Assembly (NCBI RefSeq): GCF_014837245.1
Contig: NZ_JACYFU010000003.1
Location: 434,001-498,000, forward strand
Length of the DNA: 64,000 nucleotides
Direction: 5' to 3'
DNA from: Devosia oryzisoli
GTDB lineage: Bacteria > Pseudomonadota > Alphaproteobacteria > Rhizobiales > Devosiaceae
Every line of letters starts with the position of its first letter. Position 1 is the stretch's first letter. A model generated the notes under the pieces. That model was not told the DNA's origin and did not search any database. It was given only the letters and a program-made list of their open reading frames with translations. The position numbers were made by a program, and so were the translations under genes. This document shows, piece after piece, positions 10,674-22,200 of this stretch.

Positions 10674-11321
10674 TTACTTGCGCCCTTCGGCGAGGAGGAT
10701 GGTGGCGGCAAAAGCCATGAAGACGGCGGCAAAGCTCCAGTTGAGCGCGCGGCCGACCCAGCGGTTGTGCCTGAGCGTCTGCGTCAGCCATTCGGCAAAC
10801 AGCACGACCGCGACCACGACGGGCAGTGAGACGAGCACGAACTCGGCGCCAAGGAACAGCAGTTTGCCGGGCGCGGCAGGATCGGCCGCCGAAACGAACT
10901 GCGGCAGGAAGGTCACGAAGAACAACGCCACCTTGGGATTGGTGAGGTTGATGCCCAGCCCCGTGAGGTAGGATTGTCCCCAGCTGGGCTGCCGTCCTCC
11001 GGCGCGGGCGACCAGCAACCCGCCGCCATCGCGGATGGCCTGGATGGCGAGCCACACCAGGTAGAGCGCGCCAACGATTTTCAAAGCCCAGAAGGCGGCG
11101 GGCGCGGCGACGATGAGCACGGAAATGCCGAAGGCAACGAGCGTCGTGTGCACGGCGATGCCGGTGATGGCGCCCAGGACGGTGGCAAAGCCATGGCTGC
11201 GGCCCCAGTGGATGGTGCGCGAGACGAATAGCGCCATGTCCGGCCCGGGGGTGACGGCGAGCACGAACGCGGCCAGCGCGAAGGCGAGAATGACGGGCAG
11301 GTCGGGAATGAAAGCGGGCAT
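10674..11321 (-). CDS. LysE/RhtB-family amino-acid exporter
   Basis: A 215-residue inner-membrane protein with about six hydrophobic helices. The LysE/RhtB signature is at the N-terminus ([19 protein letters not shown]), and [20 protein letters not shown] is the second conserved block. Such proteins export lysine, arginine, homoserine, threonine or leucine; the substrate cannot be read from the sequence. The ATG at 11321 (MPAFIPDLP) is chosen. It is transcribed with rlmJ and divergent from argG. Confidence 0.9.
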   Translation of the reverse strand: MPAFIPDLPVILAFALAAFVLAVTPGPDMALFVSRTIHWGRSHGFATVLGAITGIAVHTTLVAFGISVLIVAAPAAFWALKIVGALYLVWLAIQAIRDGGGLLVARAGGRQPSWGQSYLTGLGINLTNPKVALFFVTFLPQFVSAADPAAPGKLLFLGAEFVLVSLPVVVAVVLFAEWLTQTLRHNRWVGRALNWSFAAVFMAFAATILLAEGRK

Positions 11322-11428
11322 CGGCGCGATCTGTCGTTTTTGTCGGGCGACAATTGCACCAAAGCGTGCAGATGAATAGGGTGCGCCCGATTTGGGGCCG
11401 TTCCGGCCGACCCTACCGAGATACACAC

Positions 11429-12652
<1,224 letters not shown>

Positions 12653-12660
12653 CCTGACTG

Positions 12661-12686
12661 CGGGTGGGCCGGCGGCCCGCCCGTCT
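12661..12686 (+). terminator. GC-rich hairpin after argG
   Basis: CGGGTGGGC (12661-12669) pairs with GCCCGCCCG (12675-12683, one G-T pair) over a 5-nt loop, followed by TCTTCC. It lies 9 bp after the argG stop. It lacks a real T-tract, so attenuation between argG and the next gene is the most that can be claimed. Confidence 0.35.
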
Positions 12687-12701
12687 TCCTGGGAGTTCGC
12701 C

Positions 12702-13286
12702 ATGCCCGGTCGCATCGTCATCCTCAACGGGGCACCGCGCTCGGGCAAGTCGACGCTGGCCCGCGCCATCCAGGCGCAAGGGGGCACCTGGCTCAACTGG
12801 GGCGTGGACGCATTCAATGCGACGCTGCCGCCGCACCTGCTGCCGGGCATCGGGCTGCGGCCCGGCGGCGAACGGCCCGATCTCGAGCCGCAGGTGGCTC
12901 TTCTCTATCCGGCCTTCTTCAATGCCCTCGCCGTCTTTGCCCGGTCCGGGTTCGACGTGGTGGCCGAACTTGGCATGCATCGCGACTACGCCGCCCCGTT
13001 CGATCCCTTCGCCGTGATGGCCGAGCGCCTCGCGCGCCTGCCGGTGATGCTGGTGGGGATCGATTGCGCGCTCGAAGTCATCATGGCGCGGCGGCGGGCC
13101 GATCCGGCGCAGGGGCTCTATGTTGCCGGGCCCGGCATACCCGCGCCGGTCCAGCGCTGGCAGGATGCCGTCCATGCCGGGCGAACCTATCACCTGCGGC
13201 TCGACATGGGCCGGCTCGAACCCGCCCAGGGGGCGCTCCAGATCGAGGCGCGACTGCCCGAATTCGATTGCGTGTCATCGATTTAA
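12702..13286 (+). CDS. P-loop kinase, chloramphenicol-phosphotransferase-like
   Basis: A 194-residue P-loop NTPase. The N-terminus IVILNGAPRSGKST (Walker A at residues 10-18) matches the chloramphenicol 3-O-phosphotransferase family, as does the acidic strand FDVVAELGMHRD and the lid-like RRRADPAQGLY region. Members phosphorylate small molecules; most chromosomal ones have no proven substrate, so resistance should not be assumed. It starts 49 bp after argG. Its stop codon lies inside a TTAA-N7-TTAA site for the next gene. Confidence 0.75.
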   Translation: MPGRIVILNGAPRSGKSTLARAIQAQGGTWLNWGVDAFNATLPPHLLPGIGLRPGGERPDLEPQVALLYPAFFNALAVFARSGFDVVAELGMHRDYAAPFDPFAVMAERLARLPVMLVGIDCALEVIMARRRADPAQGLYVAGPGIPAPVQRWQDAVHAGRTYHLRLDMGRLEPAQGALQIEARLPEFDCVSSI

Positions 13287-13297
13287 GGCGCCGTTAA
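13283..13297 (+). promoter_or_regulatory. CtrA-type box (TTAA-N7-TTAA)
   Basis: TTAA (13283-13286), exactly 7 bp, TTAA (13294-13297): a perfect match to the alphaproteobacterial CtrA consensus. It lies about 60 bp upstream of the ATG of the PAS-GGDEF-EAL gene, where a promoter should be. Binding is inferred. Confidence 0.55.
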
Positions 13298-13355
13298 GGG
13301 GGGCTGCGTAGCTTTTGCGCCAGCGTCGGTCGTGGACTTGCACTTGGGGGGCTCG

Positions 13356-15482
13356 ATGCAAGGCAAAAGCGAAGGGTCCGTGGGGGAAGTGGCTGAAAAG
13401 CTGCTGCTCGATGCAGCGCTGGAAAACATTCCCTATGGCTTCTGCGTCTGGTCGCCTCAGTTCCGCCTCCTGATGTGGAACAAGCACTACCGGGACTTCT
13501 ATGGGTTTCCGGAGGACGCTATCTGTCGCGGCATGACCCTGGAGGAGGTGGTGCACCTCTCCTGCCGGCTCGGTAACCATTCCGAACACGGTCCTGAAGA
13601 GTTCTACGAGCACTATTCGGGTGAACTGCTCAACAACCGCTCAGGCGCGCGCGCAAAGAGCCAGGAGGTGGTCCGCGGCGGTCGGATCATCGAAACCGCT
13701 CACATCTATTCGCCGCAGCTCGGCTGGGTGGTGACGCACGAAGACATCACCGACGAAATCGCTCTTTCCGAAAGCGCCCAGAAGCGCAAGCTGGAGCTGG
13801 AACGGCAGAACATCCGTCTCGATGCGGCGGTCAACAACATTTCCATCGGGCTCTGCATGATGGATGCACGAGGGCGACTGGTGATCTGCAACGAGCCCTA
13901 CGCCCGCATCTACAACCTGCCGGTGGAGTACCTGCGGCCCGGGACCCAGCTCGAGAACATCCTGGGACATCTGTTCGATGTCGGCATGTCCACCGGCGGG
14001 ACCAGGGAGCAATATATCGCCTGGCGACGCGAGGTCATCGCCCGGCGCGAATACGGCAAGACGGTGCACGAGCTCAATGGCCGCACCATCATGATGCAGC
14101 ACCACCCGATGAAGGATGGCGGCTGGGTCTCGACGCATGAGGACATTACCGAGCAAAAGCAGAACGAAGCACGCATTCGCCATCTGGCGCGGCATGACGC
14201 GCTGACCGATCTCCCAAATCGGATCGAGTTCCTGGAGCAGATGGCCAAGGCAGAGGCAGGCCTGCAACGGGGTGAGATGAGCGCTGTGCTCTATGTGGAT
14301 CTCGACCACTTCAAGGCCGTAAACGACACATTGGGACACGCGGTGGGCGACGAAGTGATTAAGCAGGCTGCCGTCCGTCTTTGGGGTACAACGCGCGAAT
14401 CCGACCTTCTGGCGCGTCTGGGCGGGGACGAGTTTGCCATCCTCCTGCACCCGATCGAGAGCGCCGACACTGCGGCACGTGTCGCCGATCGCATCATCAA
14501 GTCCATGTCCGCGCCGATGAACATCGGCGGCCAGCAGATCGAGATCGGCGCCAGCGTCGGGATCGCCGTGGGGCCCCTGGATGGAATCACCACCGATCAA
14601 CTGGTCAAGAATGCAGACCTGGCGCTCTACAAGGCTAAGAGCGAGGGGCGCTCGACCTATCACTTCTTCGAAACGGGCATGGATGCCGAGCTGCAACAGC
14701 GTCGGGCCATCGAGGCAGGGCTGCGCCTGGCCCTGCCACGGAACGAACTGCGCCTGATGTTCCAACCCCTCCTGGGGCTCGCAGAAAGCCGCGTCACCTG
14801 CGTAGAAGCATTACTGCGGTGGGATCATGACGAGCAGACAATCTCACCTTCTATCTTCGTCCCCGTAGCCGAGGAGACCGGGCTTATCGTGCCAATCGGC
14901 AACTGGGTTCTTCACCAGGCTTGTCGTGCGGCAGCCAGCTGGCCTGGTGATGTGCGGATCGCCATCAATCTTTCGCCGGTGCAGTTCCGGCAAAAGGACC
15001 TTGTGGCGCAGGTCAAGGCGGCCCTCTTCGAAAACGGCCTGCCGCCAGCTCGGCTGGAGCTTGAGATCACCGAGTCTCTTCTTCTGACCGACAGCGAAGC
15101 GACTATCGAGGCGCTGCATGAACTGCGCGCCATGGGCGTTCGCATTTCCATGGATGACTTCGGCACCGGGTACTCTTCGCTGAGTTATTTGCGCTCCTTC
15201 CCCTTCGACAAGATCAAGATCGACCGCTCCTTCATGCGCGACCTCACCACGCGGGCGGACAGTCAGGCCATTATCAAGGCCATTATCGGTCTGGGCCATT
15301 CGCTGGGCATGTCTACGACGGCTGAGGGAATAGAGACCGAAGAGCAGCTCGTAATGGTGCGCGAGCAGGGTGTGTCGGAAGTGCAGGGTTTTCTCTTCTC
15401 GCCACCGCTGTCGGCCGCGGCGCTGGCCAACCTGCTGCACTCGGCAAGGGCCAAGGGGCAGGCAAGGCAAAAAGCCTCCTAA
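13356..15482 (+). CDS. PAS-PAS-GGDEF-EAL cyclic-di-GMP enzyme
   Basis: A 708-residue cytoplasmic signalling protein. Two PAS domains of the PAS_7 type (about residues 20-130 and 150-265; compare NIPYGFCVWSPQFRLLMWN with NISIGLCMMDARGRLVICN) precede GGDEF (356-360) and EAL (484-486). The inhibitory I-site R-E-S-D is at 347-350, exactly five residues before GGDEF, so the cyclase looks active and product-inhibited. The EAL half keeps EALLRW, DDFGTGYSS and EGIETEEQL, so phosphodiesterase activity is also likely. The ATG at 13356 follows TTGGGGGG; a GTG at 13332 is the alternative. A CtrA box lies upstream. Confidence 0.93.
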   Translation: MQGKSEGSVGEVAEKLLLDAALENIPYGFCVWSPQFRLLMWNKHYRDFYGFPEDAICRGMTLEEVVHLSCRLGNHSEHGPEEFYEHYSGELLNNRSGARAKSQEVVRGGRIIETAHIYSPQLGWVVTHEDITDEIALSESAQKRKLELERQNIRLDAAVNNISIGLCMMDARGRLVICNEPYARIYNLPVEYLRPGTQLENILGHLFDVGMSTGGTREQYIAWRREVIARREYGKTVHELNGRTIMMQHHPMKDGGWVSTHEDITEQKQNEARIRHLARHDALTDLPNRIEFLEQMAKAEAGLQRGEMSAVLYVDLDHFKAVNDTLGHAVGDEVIKQAAVRLWGTTRESDLLARLGGDEFAILLHPIESADTAARVADRIIKSMSAPMNIGGQQIEIGASVGIAVGPLDGITTDQLVKNADLALYKAKSEGRSTYHFFETGMDAELQQRRAIEAGLRLALPRNELRLMFQPLLGLAESRVTCVEALLRWDHDEQTISPSIFVPVAEETGLIVPIGNWVLHQACRAAASWPGDVRIAINLSPVQFRQKDLVAQVKAALFENGLPPARLELEITESLLLTDSEATIEALHELRAMGVRISMDDFGTGYSSLSYLRSFPFDKIKIDRSFMRDLTTRADSQAIIKAIIGLGHSLGMSTTAEGIETEEQLVMVREQGVSEVQGFLFSPPLSAAALANLLHSARAKGQARQKAS

Positions 15483-15744
15483 GGCCGGTTTTCGGCGCGC
15501 TCCGGGCGGTTTGACCACCTGTCCGCGCTGCCCGCAGCACCCTTGGGGGACTGTCTGCAACCCACCCCTGCAGATTGAAACCTTGTGAATTCGGCCTCTT
15601 TCCTGTAAGAGCCGCGCAAACTGTCGGGACGCTTCCGATTTTGGCGCCGGCACATTTATACCGCATGGTCCGTCCCTGGCCGGCCCCACCGAGTGCACCT
15701 CTGTGGGACAGGTTTCGTGGAGCATGCCAACAAGGCTGATCCTG
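15483..15744. other. Intergenic region before typA
   Basis: 262 bp without a gene. It must hold the typA promoter. I see no clear -35/-10 pair, riboswitch or repeat. The frame of typA is open back to 15703 (GTG/ATG codons) but without family similarity. Confidence 0.4.
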
Positions 15745-17559
<1,815 letters not shown>

Positions 17560-17685
17560 TCAGCGGGCTCACAAGGTCCGCATCGTGTCGAACCAGGATT
17601 GCCGGGCTTCTCCGGCCAATCGTTCCAGCACCATGACCGATGCCGGGGCCCACCCGGTGGCGATGGGACCCGGAGGCCCTTAGCG

Positions 17686-18294
17686 ATGAGCGAGTTCATC
17701 ATCGAGTTCATCACCAGCTGGGGCTATGTGGGCATTTTCCTGCTCATGGTGGCGGAGAATGTGTTTCCGCCCATTCCTTCCGAGCTGATCATGCCGTTTG
17801 CGGGCTATGTTGCCGCCGACGGCGCGCTCAATGTTTGGGGCATCCTGATCGCCGGTACGCTGGGTTCGCTGGTGGGCACATCGGCCTGGTATCTGGCGGC
17901 CCGCCTGCTTGGGCTTGAGCGGTTCACCCGGCTCTGCAATCGGCTTGGGAGGGTGGCGACGCTGTCCGAGGACGACATCGACAAGGCCGATTACTGGTTC
18001 AAGCGCCATGGCGGGATAGCCGTGCTCCTAGGACGTCTTATTCCGGCCATTCGTACATTGATTTCCGTTCCGGCGGGTCTGGCCGTCATGCCGTTCGGCA
18101 TGTTTCTCGGCATTTCGGCTGTGGGCTCTCTGGCGTGGACCGGCATCCTGACCGGCGCCGGCTTTGTCTTGCACGAAAGCTATGATGTCGTTGAAGCCTG
18201 GGTAGACCCGGTCTCGACTGGCGTGGTTGTTCTCGCGGTCGTGCTCTACATCTGGCGCTTCATCACCTGGAAGCCGATCAAGGACATCGGGTGA
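17686..18294 (+). CDS. DedA-family membrane protein
   Basis: A 202-residue inner-membrane protein of the DedA/SNARE-associated family, several members of which flip undecaprenyl phosphate or phosphatidylethanolamine and support proton-motive-force homeostasis. Family blocks: ENVFPPIPSELIMPFAGY, GTLGSLVGTSAWYLAARLLG, FKRHGGIAVLLGRLIPAIRTLISVPAG. The ATG at 17686 is 127 bp after typA. Three palindromes for the next transcription unit begin only 8 bp after its stop. Confidence 0.92.
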   Translation: MSEFIIEFITSWGYVGIFLLMVAENVFPPIPSELIMPFAGYVAADGALNVWGILIAGTLGSLVGTSAWYLAARLLGLERFTRLCNRLGRVATLSEDDIDKADYWFKRHGGIAVLLGRLIPAIRTLISVPAGLAVMPFGMFLGISAVGSLAWTGILTGAGFVLHESYDVVEAWVDPVSTGVVVLAVVLYIWRFITWKPIKDIG

Positions 18295-18301
18295 TCCGGT
18301 C

Positions 18302-18357
18302 TCGCATTCTGCAACTGTCTTGCATTCTGCAATCGCCCCGACGCTCGCAGAATGCGA
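18302..18357 (+). promoter_or_regulatory. Three TYGCA-N3-TGCRA palindromes (candidate enhancer sites)
   Basis: Site 1, 18302-18314 (TCGCA-TTC-TGCAA); site 2, 18320-18332 (TTGCA-TTC-TGCAA, perfect); site 3, 18345-18357 (TCGCA-GAA-TGCGA, perfect). Centres are 18 and 25 bp apart. They lie about 70-115 bp upstream of a sigma-54-type promoter, the usual distance for activator sites. Which regulator binds is unknown. Confidence 0.65.
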
Positions 18358-18406
18358 AACTTTACCTTCCTCTAATCTTTGCTCACGCGTTTGGGGGCTC
18401 CTCAAT

Positions 18407-18423
18407 CTGGCACGCTAAATGCA
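18407..18423 (+). promoter_or_regulatory. Sigma-54-type promoter
   Basis: CTGGCACG-CTAA-ATGCA. The essential GG (18409-18410) and GC (18421-18422) are separated by exactly 10 bp, and the -24 element is a full consensus; only one base of the -12 element (A for T) differs. Transcription would start near 18434, about 170 bp before yggT. Confidence 0.6.
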
Positions 18424-18604
18424 ATGAACGCGATGTCCGGATGGAAGAGTTCTGCGTACCGGGCAAAGTCAGTCTCTTGGGCCCTGCACCGCGTGAATTC
18501 TGGTGCGGGGTCCAGACCATTGCGGCACTGCGGCACTTGTTGGCTCGCGGCGCTGGCCCTACATAGGGCGGGCCCAAGTTCAGCGGAAAAGACGAAAGAC
18601 CCTC
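18424..18604. other. Long 5' leader between the sigma-54 promoter and yggT
   Basis: About 170 nt of probable untranslated leader. It contains a hairpin (TGCACC 18485-18490 with GGTGCG 18502-18507, one mismatch) and a 41-codon open frame from 18441 that has no recognisable product. Confidence 0.35.
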
Positions 18605-18901
18605 ATGATCGCCGTTCTGCAGACCCTTTCCATCATCCTCAACCTGGTCTGGTGGGTCTTTCTCATCATGATCATCATGAGCTGGCTGATTTCGTTCAAC
18701 GTCATCAACACGCGCAACGAGTTCGTGGCCATGGTCTGGCGCGCGGTCAATTCCATTACCGACCCGATCCTGCGCCCCATCCGCCGGGTGATTCCGCCCA
18801 TGGGCGGCCTGGATCTCTCGCCGATCATCGTCTTCATCATCATCTTCTTCCTCCAGTCCTTCCTCGCCAACGACGTGCCCCGCATGATGGGCCTCTACTG
18901 A
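18605..18901 (+). CDS. YggT-family membrane protein
   Basis: A 98-residue protein with two hydrophobic helices (about 4-28 and 68-90) joined by the family loop FVAMVWRAVNSITDPILRPIRRVIP, the YggT signature. Function is poorly known; relatives act in osmotic tolerance, ring positioning in plastids, or near cell-division genes. The DUF167 gene follows after 3 bp, the common yggT-yggU pairing. A putative sigma-54 promoter lies upstream. Confidence 0.9.
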   Translation: MIAVLQTLSIILNLVWWVFLIMIIMSWLISFNVINTRNEFVAMVWRAVNSITDPILRPIRRVIPPMGGLDLSPIIVFIIIFFLQSFLANDVPRMMGLY

Positions 18902-18904
18902 AGC

Positions 18905-19213
18905 TTGGCTGACTGGTTCCGCAGCACCGACCAAGGGCTGACGCTGTTTTTGCGCGTTACTCCCAATGCCCCGCGGGACGCCGTTGAGGGTGTGGAAACG
19001 CGCGATGATGGGACTGCCGCGCTGCGCCTCCGCGTCAAGGCGGTGCCCGACAAGGGCAAGGCCAATGCCGCAGTGATCGCTTTGCTGGCCAGAGCCCTTG
19101 GTCTTCCCAAGTCCCATTTCGCCTTCATCGCAGGCGAAACAAGCCGGATGAAGACGGTCGCCGTCACCGGCGATACCGACGATCTCACGGCGCGGGTCGT
19201 TGCACTGGGCTGA
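18905..19213 (+). CDS. DUF167 (YggU) family protein
   Basis: A 102-residue small soluble alpha/beta protein. Family blocks are LRVTPNAPRDAVEG, LRLRVKAVPDKGKANAAVIALLA and FIAGETSRMKTVAV. The start is TTG at 18905, three bases after the yggT stop; no ATG or GTG fits. The function is unknown, but it is almost always found next to yggT. Confidence 0.88.
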   Translation: MADWFRSTDQGLTLFLRVTPNAPRDAVEGVETRDDGTAALRLRVKAVPDKGKANAAVIALLARALGLPKSHFAFIAGETSRMKTVAVTGDTDDLTARVVALG

Positions 19214-19367
19214 TTTATGGTTGCGACAAAAGCGCGCAATCTCCATTGCTTAACCTCGCGATCTGGCTAATCTCTTCTCCCAGAGGGGCCTGATGGAGGG
19301 CGGGTAACGGACTGGCCAAAGAGCCGGCCGAACCGGCGTGGGTCCCTGGAGGAGAAAGGGACTTCCA

Positions 19368-21482
19368 ATGGATCTGGCACTCTGGCTGATCGTTATTTGC
19401 GGCGGCCTGTCTATCGTCTATGGCGTGGTGACCACGCAGAACCTGCTCAGGGCCGATGCGGGCACGGCGCGCATGCAGGAGATATCGGCGGCCGTGCGCG
19501 AGGGCGCTTCGGCCTATCTCAGGCGCCAATACACCACAATCGCCATCGTCGGCGTCGTCATCCTGATCCTTGCCTGGCTGCTGCTGGGCGTCCACGCGGC
19601 CATCGGCTTCCTGATCGGTGCTGTGCTTTCGGGGGCGGCCGGCTTCATCGGCATGAACGTCTCTGTGCGCGCCAATGTGCGGGTCGCGCAGGCGGCTACC
19701 ACCTCGCTGGGTCGCGGCCTCGATCTCGCCTTCAAGTCGGGCGCCGTCACCGGCATGCTGGTGGCCGGGCTCGGGCTTCTTGGCGTCACGCTCTACTTCA
19801 TGATCCTCACCGGCATGGGCAATGCGCCCACCAGCCGCACCGTGGTCGATTCTCTCGTGGCGCTGAGCTTCGGGGCGTCGCTTATCTCCATCTTTGCGCG
19901 TCTCGGTGGCGGCATCTTCACCAAGGGTGCCGATGTGGGCGGCGACATGGTAGGCAAGGTCGAAGCGGGCATCCCCGAGGACGATCCGCGCAATCCCGCC
20001 ACCATCGCCGACAATGTGGGCGACAATGTCGGGGACTGCGCCGGCATGGCGGCGGACCTCTTTGAAACCTATGTGGTGACCATCGTCGCCACCATGGTCC
20101 TGGCCTCGATCATTCTGCCGGACGCGTTCAAGCTCATGGGCATGGTTCTGCCGCTGGCCATCGGCGGCGCCTGCGTCGTCACCTCCATCATCGGCACCTT
20201 CTTCGTGCGGCTGGGCGCGAGCCAGAACATCATGGGCGCGCTCTACAAGGGCGTCATCGCCACCGGCGTGCTGTCGCTGGTGGCGCTGTTGCCCGTGCTG
20301 CTCTTCGTCTTCGGCGACCTCAACGTCTCCATCGAAGCCACAGACAAGACCTTCACGCCGATGAGCCTCTTCTGGTGCGGTGTGGTCGGCCTCGTCATTA
20401 CGGGCCTGATCGTCGTCATCACCGAGTACTACACCGGCACCAACCGGCGCCCGGTCAATTCCATTGCCGAGGCGTCCGTTACCGGCCACGGCACTAACGT
20501 CATCCAGGGGCTGGCGGTCAGCCTCGAATCCACGGCGCTGCCGGCGTTGGTGATTATTGCCGGCATCATCGTCACCTATTCGATCGCCGGGCTCTTCGGC
20601 ATCGCGGTCGCCGTCGCCACCATGCTGGCCCTAGCCGGCATCATCGTGGCGCTCGACGCCTTCGGGCCCGTCACCGACAATGCCGGCGGCATCGCCGAAA
20701 TGGCGGGGCTCGACGAAAGCGTGCGCCACAACACCGACGCGCTCGATGCGGTGGGCAACACCACCAAGGCCGTCACCAAGGGCTATGCCATCGGCTCGGC
20801 GGGCCTCGGCGCGCTGGTGCTCTTTGCCGCCTATACCGAAGACCTCAAGCACTATTTTGCCGACCTGGCGGTCAATTTCGACCTCGCCAATCCTTACGTG
20901 GTGGTCGGCCTGCTGTTCGGTGGCCTCCTGCCGTTCCTCTTCGGCGGCATGAGCATGACGGCGGTGGGCCGGGCGGCCCAATCGGTGGTGGTGGAAGTGC
21001 GCCGCCAGTTCAAGGCCGATCCGGGCATCATGGCCGGAACGTCCAAGCCCGATTATGCCAAGGCGGTGGACATGCTGACCAAGGCAGCCATCCGGGAAAT
21101 GATCGTCCCTTCGCTGCTGCCGGTGCTCAGCCCCATCGTGGTCTATGTCCTCATCCTCTGGATCGCGGGTCAGACCAACGCCTTCTCGGCGCTGGGCGCG
21201 ATGCTAATGGGCGTCATCGTCACCGGGCTCTTCGTCGCCATCTCCATGACGGCGGGCGGCGGCGCCTGGGACAATGCCAAGAAGAGCTTCGAGGACGGCT
21301 TCACCGACTCCCATGGCGTCACGCACTACAAGGGGTCGGACGCGCACAAGGCCTCGGTGACCGGCGACACCGTCGGCGACCCCTACAAGGACACGGCGGG
21401 TCCCGCCGTCAATCCGATGATCAAGATCACCAACATCGTCGCCCTGCTGCTGCTCGCAGTCCTGGCCCGGATGTCCGGTTAA
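19368..21482 (+). CDS. hppA: Membrane-bound proton-translocating pyrophosphatase (K+-independent type)
   Basis: Integral membrane enzyme that couples pyrophosphate hydrolysis to H+ export. 704 residues and about 16 helices. Pyrophosphate/Mg sites: [40 protein letters not shown] and the C-terminal [22 protein letters not shown]467 in [10 protein letters not shown] marks the potassium-independent subfamily (alanine there in K+-dependent enzymes). GGAGGAGAAAGGG precedes the ATG. A soluble pyrophosphatase lies 3.4 kb downstream, so the cell has both ways to use pyrophosphate. Confidence 0.97.
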   Translation: MDLALWLIVICGGLSIVYGVVTTQNLLRADAGTARMQEISAAVREGASAYLRRQYTTIAIVGVVILILAWLLLGVHAAIGFLIGAVLSGAAGFIGMNVSVRANVRVAQAATTSLGRGLDLAFKSGAVTGMLVAGLGLLGVTLYFMILTGMGNAPTSRTVVDSLVALSFGASLISIFARLGGGIFTKGADVGGDMVGKVEAGIPEDDPRNPATIADNVGDNVGDCAGMAADLFETYVVTIVATMVLASIILPDAFKLMGMVLPLAIGGACVVTSIIGTFFVRLGASQNIMGALYKGVIATGVLSLVALLPVLLFVFGDLNVSIEATDKTFTPMSLFWCGVVGLVITGLIVVITEYYTGTNRRPVNSIAEASVTGHGTNVIQGLAVSLESTALPALVIIAGIIVTYSIAGLFGIAVAVATMLALAGIIVALDAFGPVTDNAGGIAEMAGLDESVRHNTDALDAVGNTTKAVTKGYAIGSAGLGALVLFAAYTEDLKHYFADLAVNFDLANPYVVVGLLFGGLLPFLFGGMSMTAVGRAAQSVVVEVRRQFKADPGIMAGTSKPDYAKAVDMLTKAAIREMIVPSLLPVLSPIVVYVLILWIAGQTNAFSALGAMLMGVIVTGLFVAISMTAGGGAWDNAKKSFEDGFTDSHGVTHYKGSDAHKASVTGDTVGDPYKDTAGPAVNPMIKITNIVALLLLAVLARMSG

Positions 21483-21526
21483 GCAAGACAGCCCGTCGTT
21501 GCCTGCCGCTCAGGCGACGACCCCCA

Positions 21527-21601
21527 TCGTCACCACCCGGTTCATCCGGGTGGTCCATCTGCCCGCGAGTTGGATTGCCGGGACAAGCCCGGCAATGACG
21601 A
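21527..21601 (+). repeat. Intergenic double-hairpin repeat, family A, copy 1
   Basis: Two palindromes: CACCACCCGG-5 nt-CCGGGTGGT (21531-21554) and ATTGCCGGG-5 nt-CCCGGCAAT (21574-21596). A near-identical element lies in reverse orientation at 56569-56641. It follows the hppA stop by about 45 bp. Confidence 0.75.
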
Positions 21602-21661
21602 ACGGGTCGAGAAACTGCTGAAGGCCCGGGCCGTCTCTCCCCGAACCTCTTTTTCACCCCC

Positions 21662-21690
21662 GACGTCATTCCCGCAAAAGCGGGAACCCT
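21662..21690 (+). repeat. Intergenic palindromic repeat, family B, copy 1
   Basis: CATTCCCGC-4 nt-GCGGGAACC, a short hairpin. A second copy in reverse orientation is at 45066-45093. It sits in the convergent space between hppA and the ICMT-like gene and may help terminate both. Confidence 0.6.
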
Positions 21691-21702
21691 TGTTGCGCCT
21701 AT

Positions 21703-22200
21703 TCACGCGCTCCCGTACAGCGCCCGGTGCTCCACCGAAATCCTCAGCCACAACACCAGTGCATTGAGCACCGAAAACACCAGCGCCACCGGCCATAGTC
21801 CCAGCACCAGCGGGGTCACGAAAATTTCGGCCACCACCAGCGTATAGTTGGGATGCGGCAGAAACCGATAGGGCCCACGCCTCACCAGCGGCTCGTCGAG
21901 CACGATGATGCGCGTCGTCCAGCGGGCGCCGAGGCTGGCCAATATCCACACCCGGAAAATCTGCAGGACGGCATAGACCGCGAGCCACCTCCAGTGAATG
22001 GCCTCGGTCCAACCGAACACCGCGATGGCGACGATCCAAGCGGTATGCAGCGCCACGATCAACGGATAGTGCCCCGCGCCGATTTCCCGCGCGCCGCGCG
22101 CAAGCAGACGTCGTGTGTTGCGCCGGGCCAGCGCCAGTTCCCCCAGCCGCTGCACGATGACGAAGCCGATGAAGAAAATGGCCGGCAGCGACGCGGTCAT
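21703..22200 (-). CDS. Isoprenylcysteine-carboxyl-methyltransferase (ICMT)-like membrane protein
   Basis: A 165-residue membrane protein with four or five helices. The C-terminal segment RRGPYRFLPHPNYTLVVAEIFVTPLVLG is the ICMT-family cofactor site (R-x-P-x-Y-x-x-x-x-H-P-x-Y). In bacteria such genes commonly pair with type III polyketide synthases, probably methylating the alkyl-pyrone or resorcinol product. Its ATG overlaps the stop of the synthase reading frame (ATGA), confirming the operon. Confidence 0.85.
   Translation of the reverse strand: MTASLPAIFFIGFVIVQRLGELALARRNTRRLLARGAREIGAGHYPLIVALHTAWIVAIAVFGWTEAIHWRWLAVYAVLQIFRVWILASLGARWTTRIIVLDEPLVRRGPYRFLPHPNYTLVVAEIFVTPLVLGLWPVALVFSVLNALVLWLRISVEHRALYGSA

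Noticed and set aside
18485..18507. NtrC-like TGCACC/GGTGCG inverted repeat
   Set aside because: Spacer is 11 bp instead of the 5 bp expected for NtrC, and it lies downstream of the sigma-54 start; more likely a leader hairpin.
18441..18566. 41-codon open frame in the yggT leader
   Set aside because: No ribosome-binding site worth noting and no family pattern; kept only as part of the leader.
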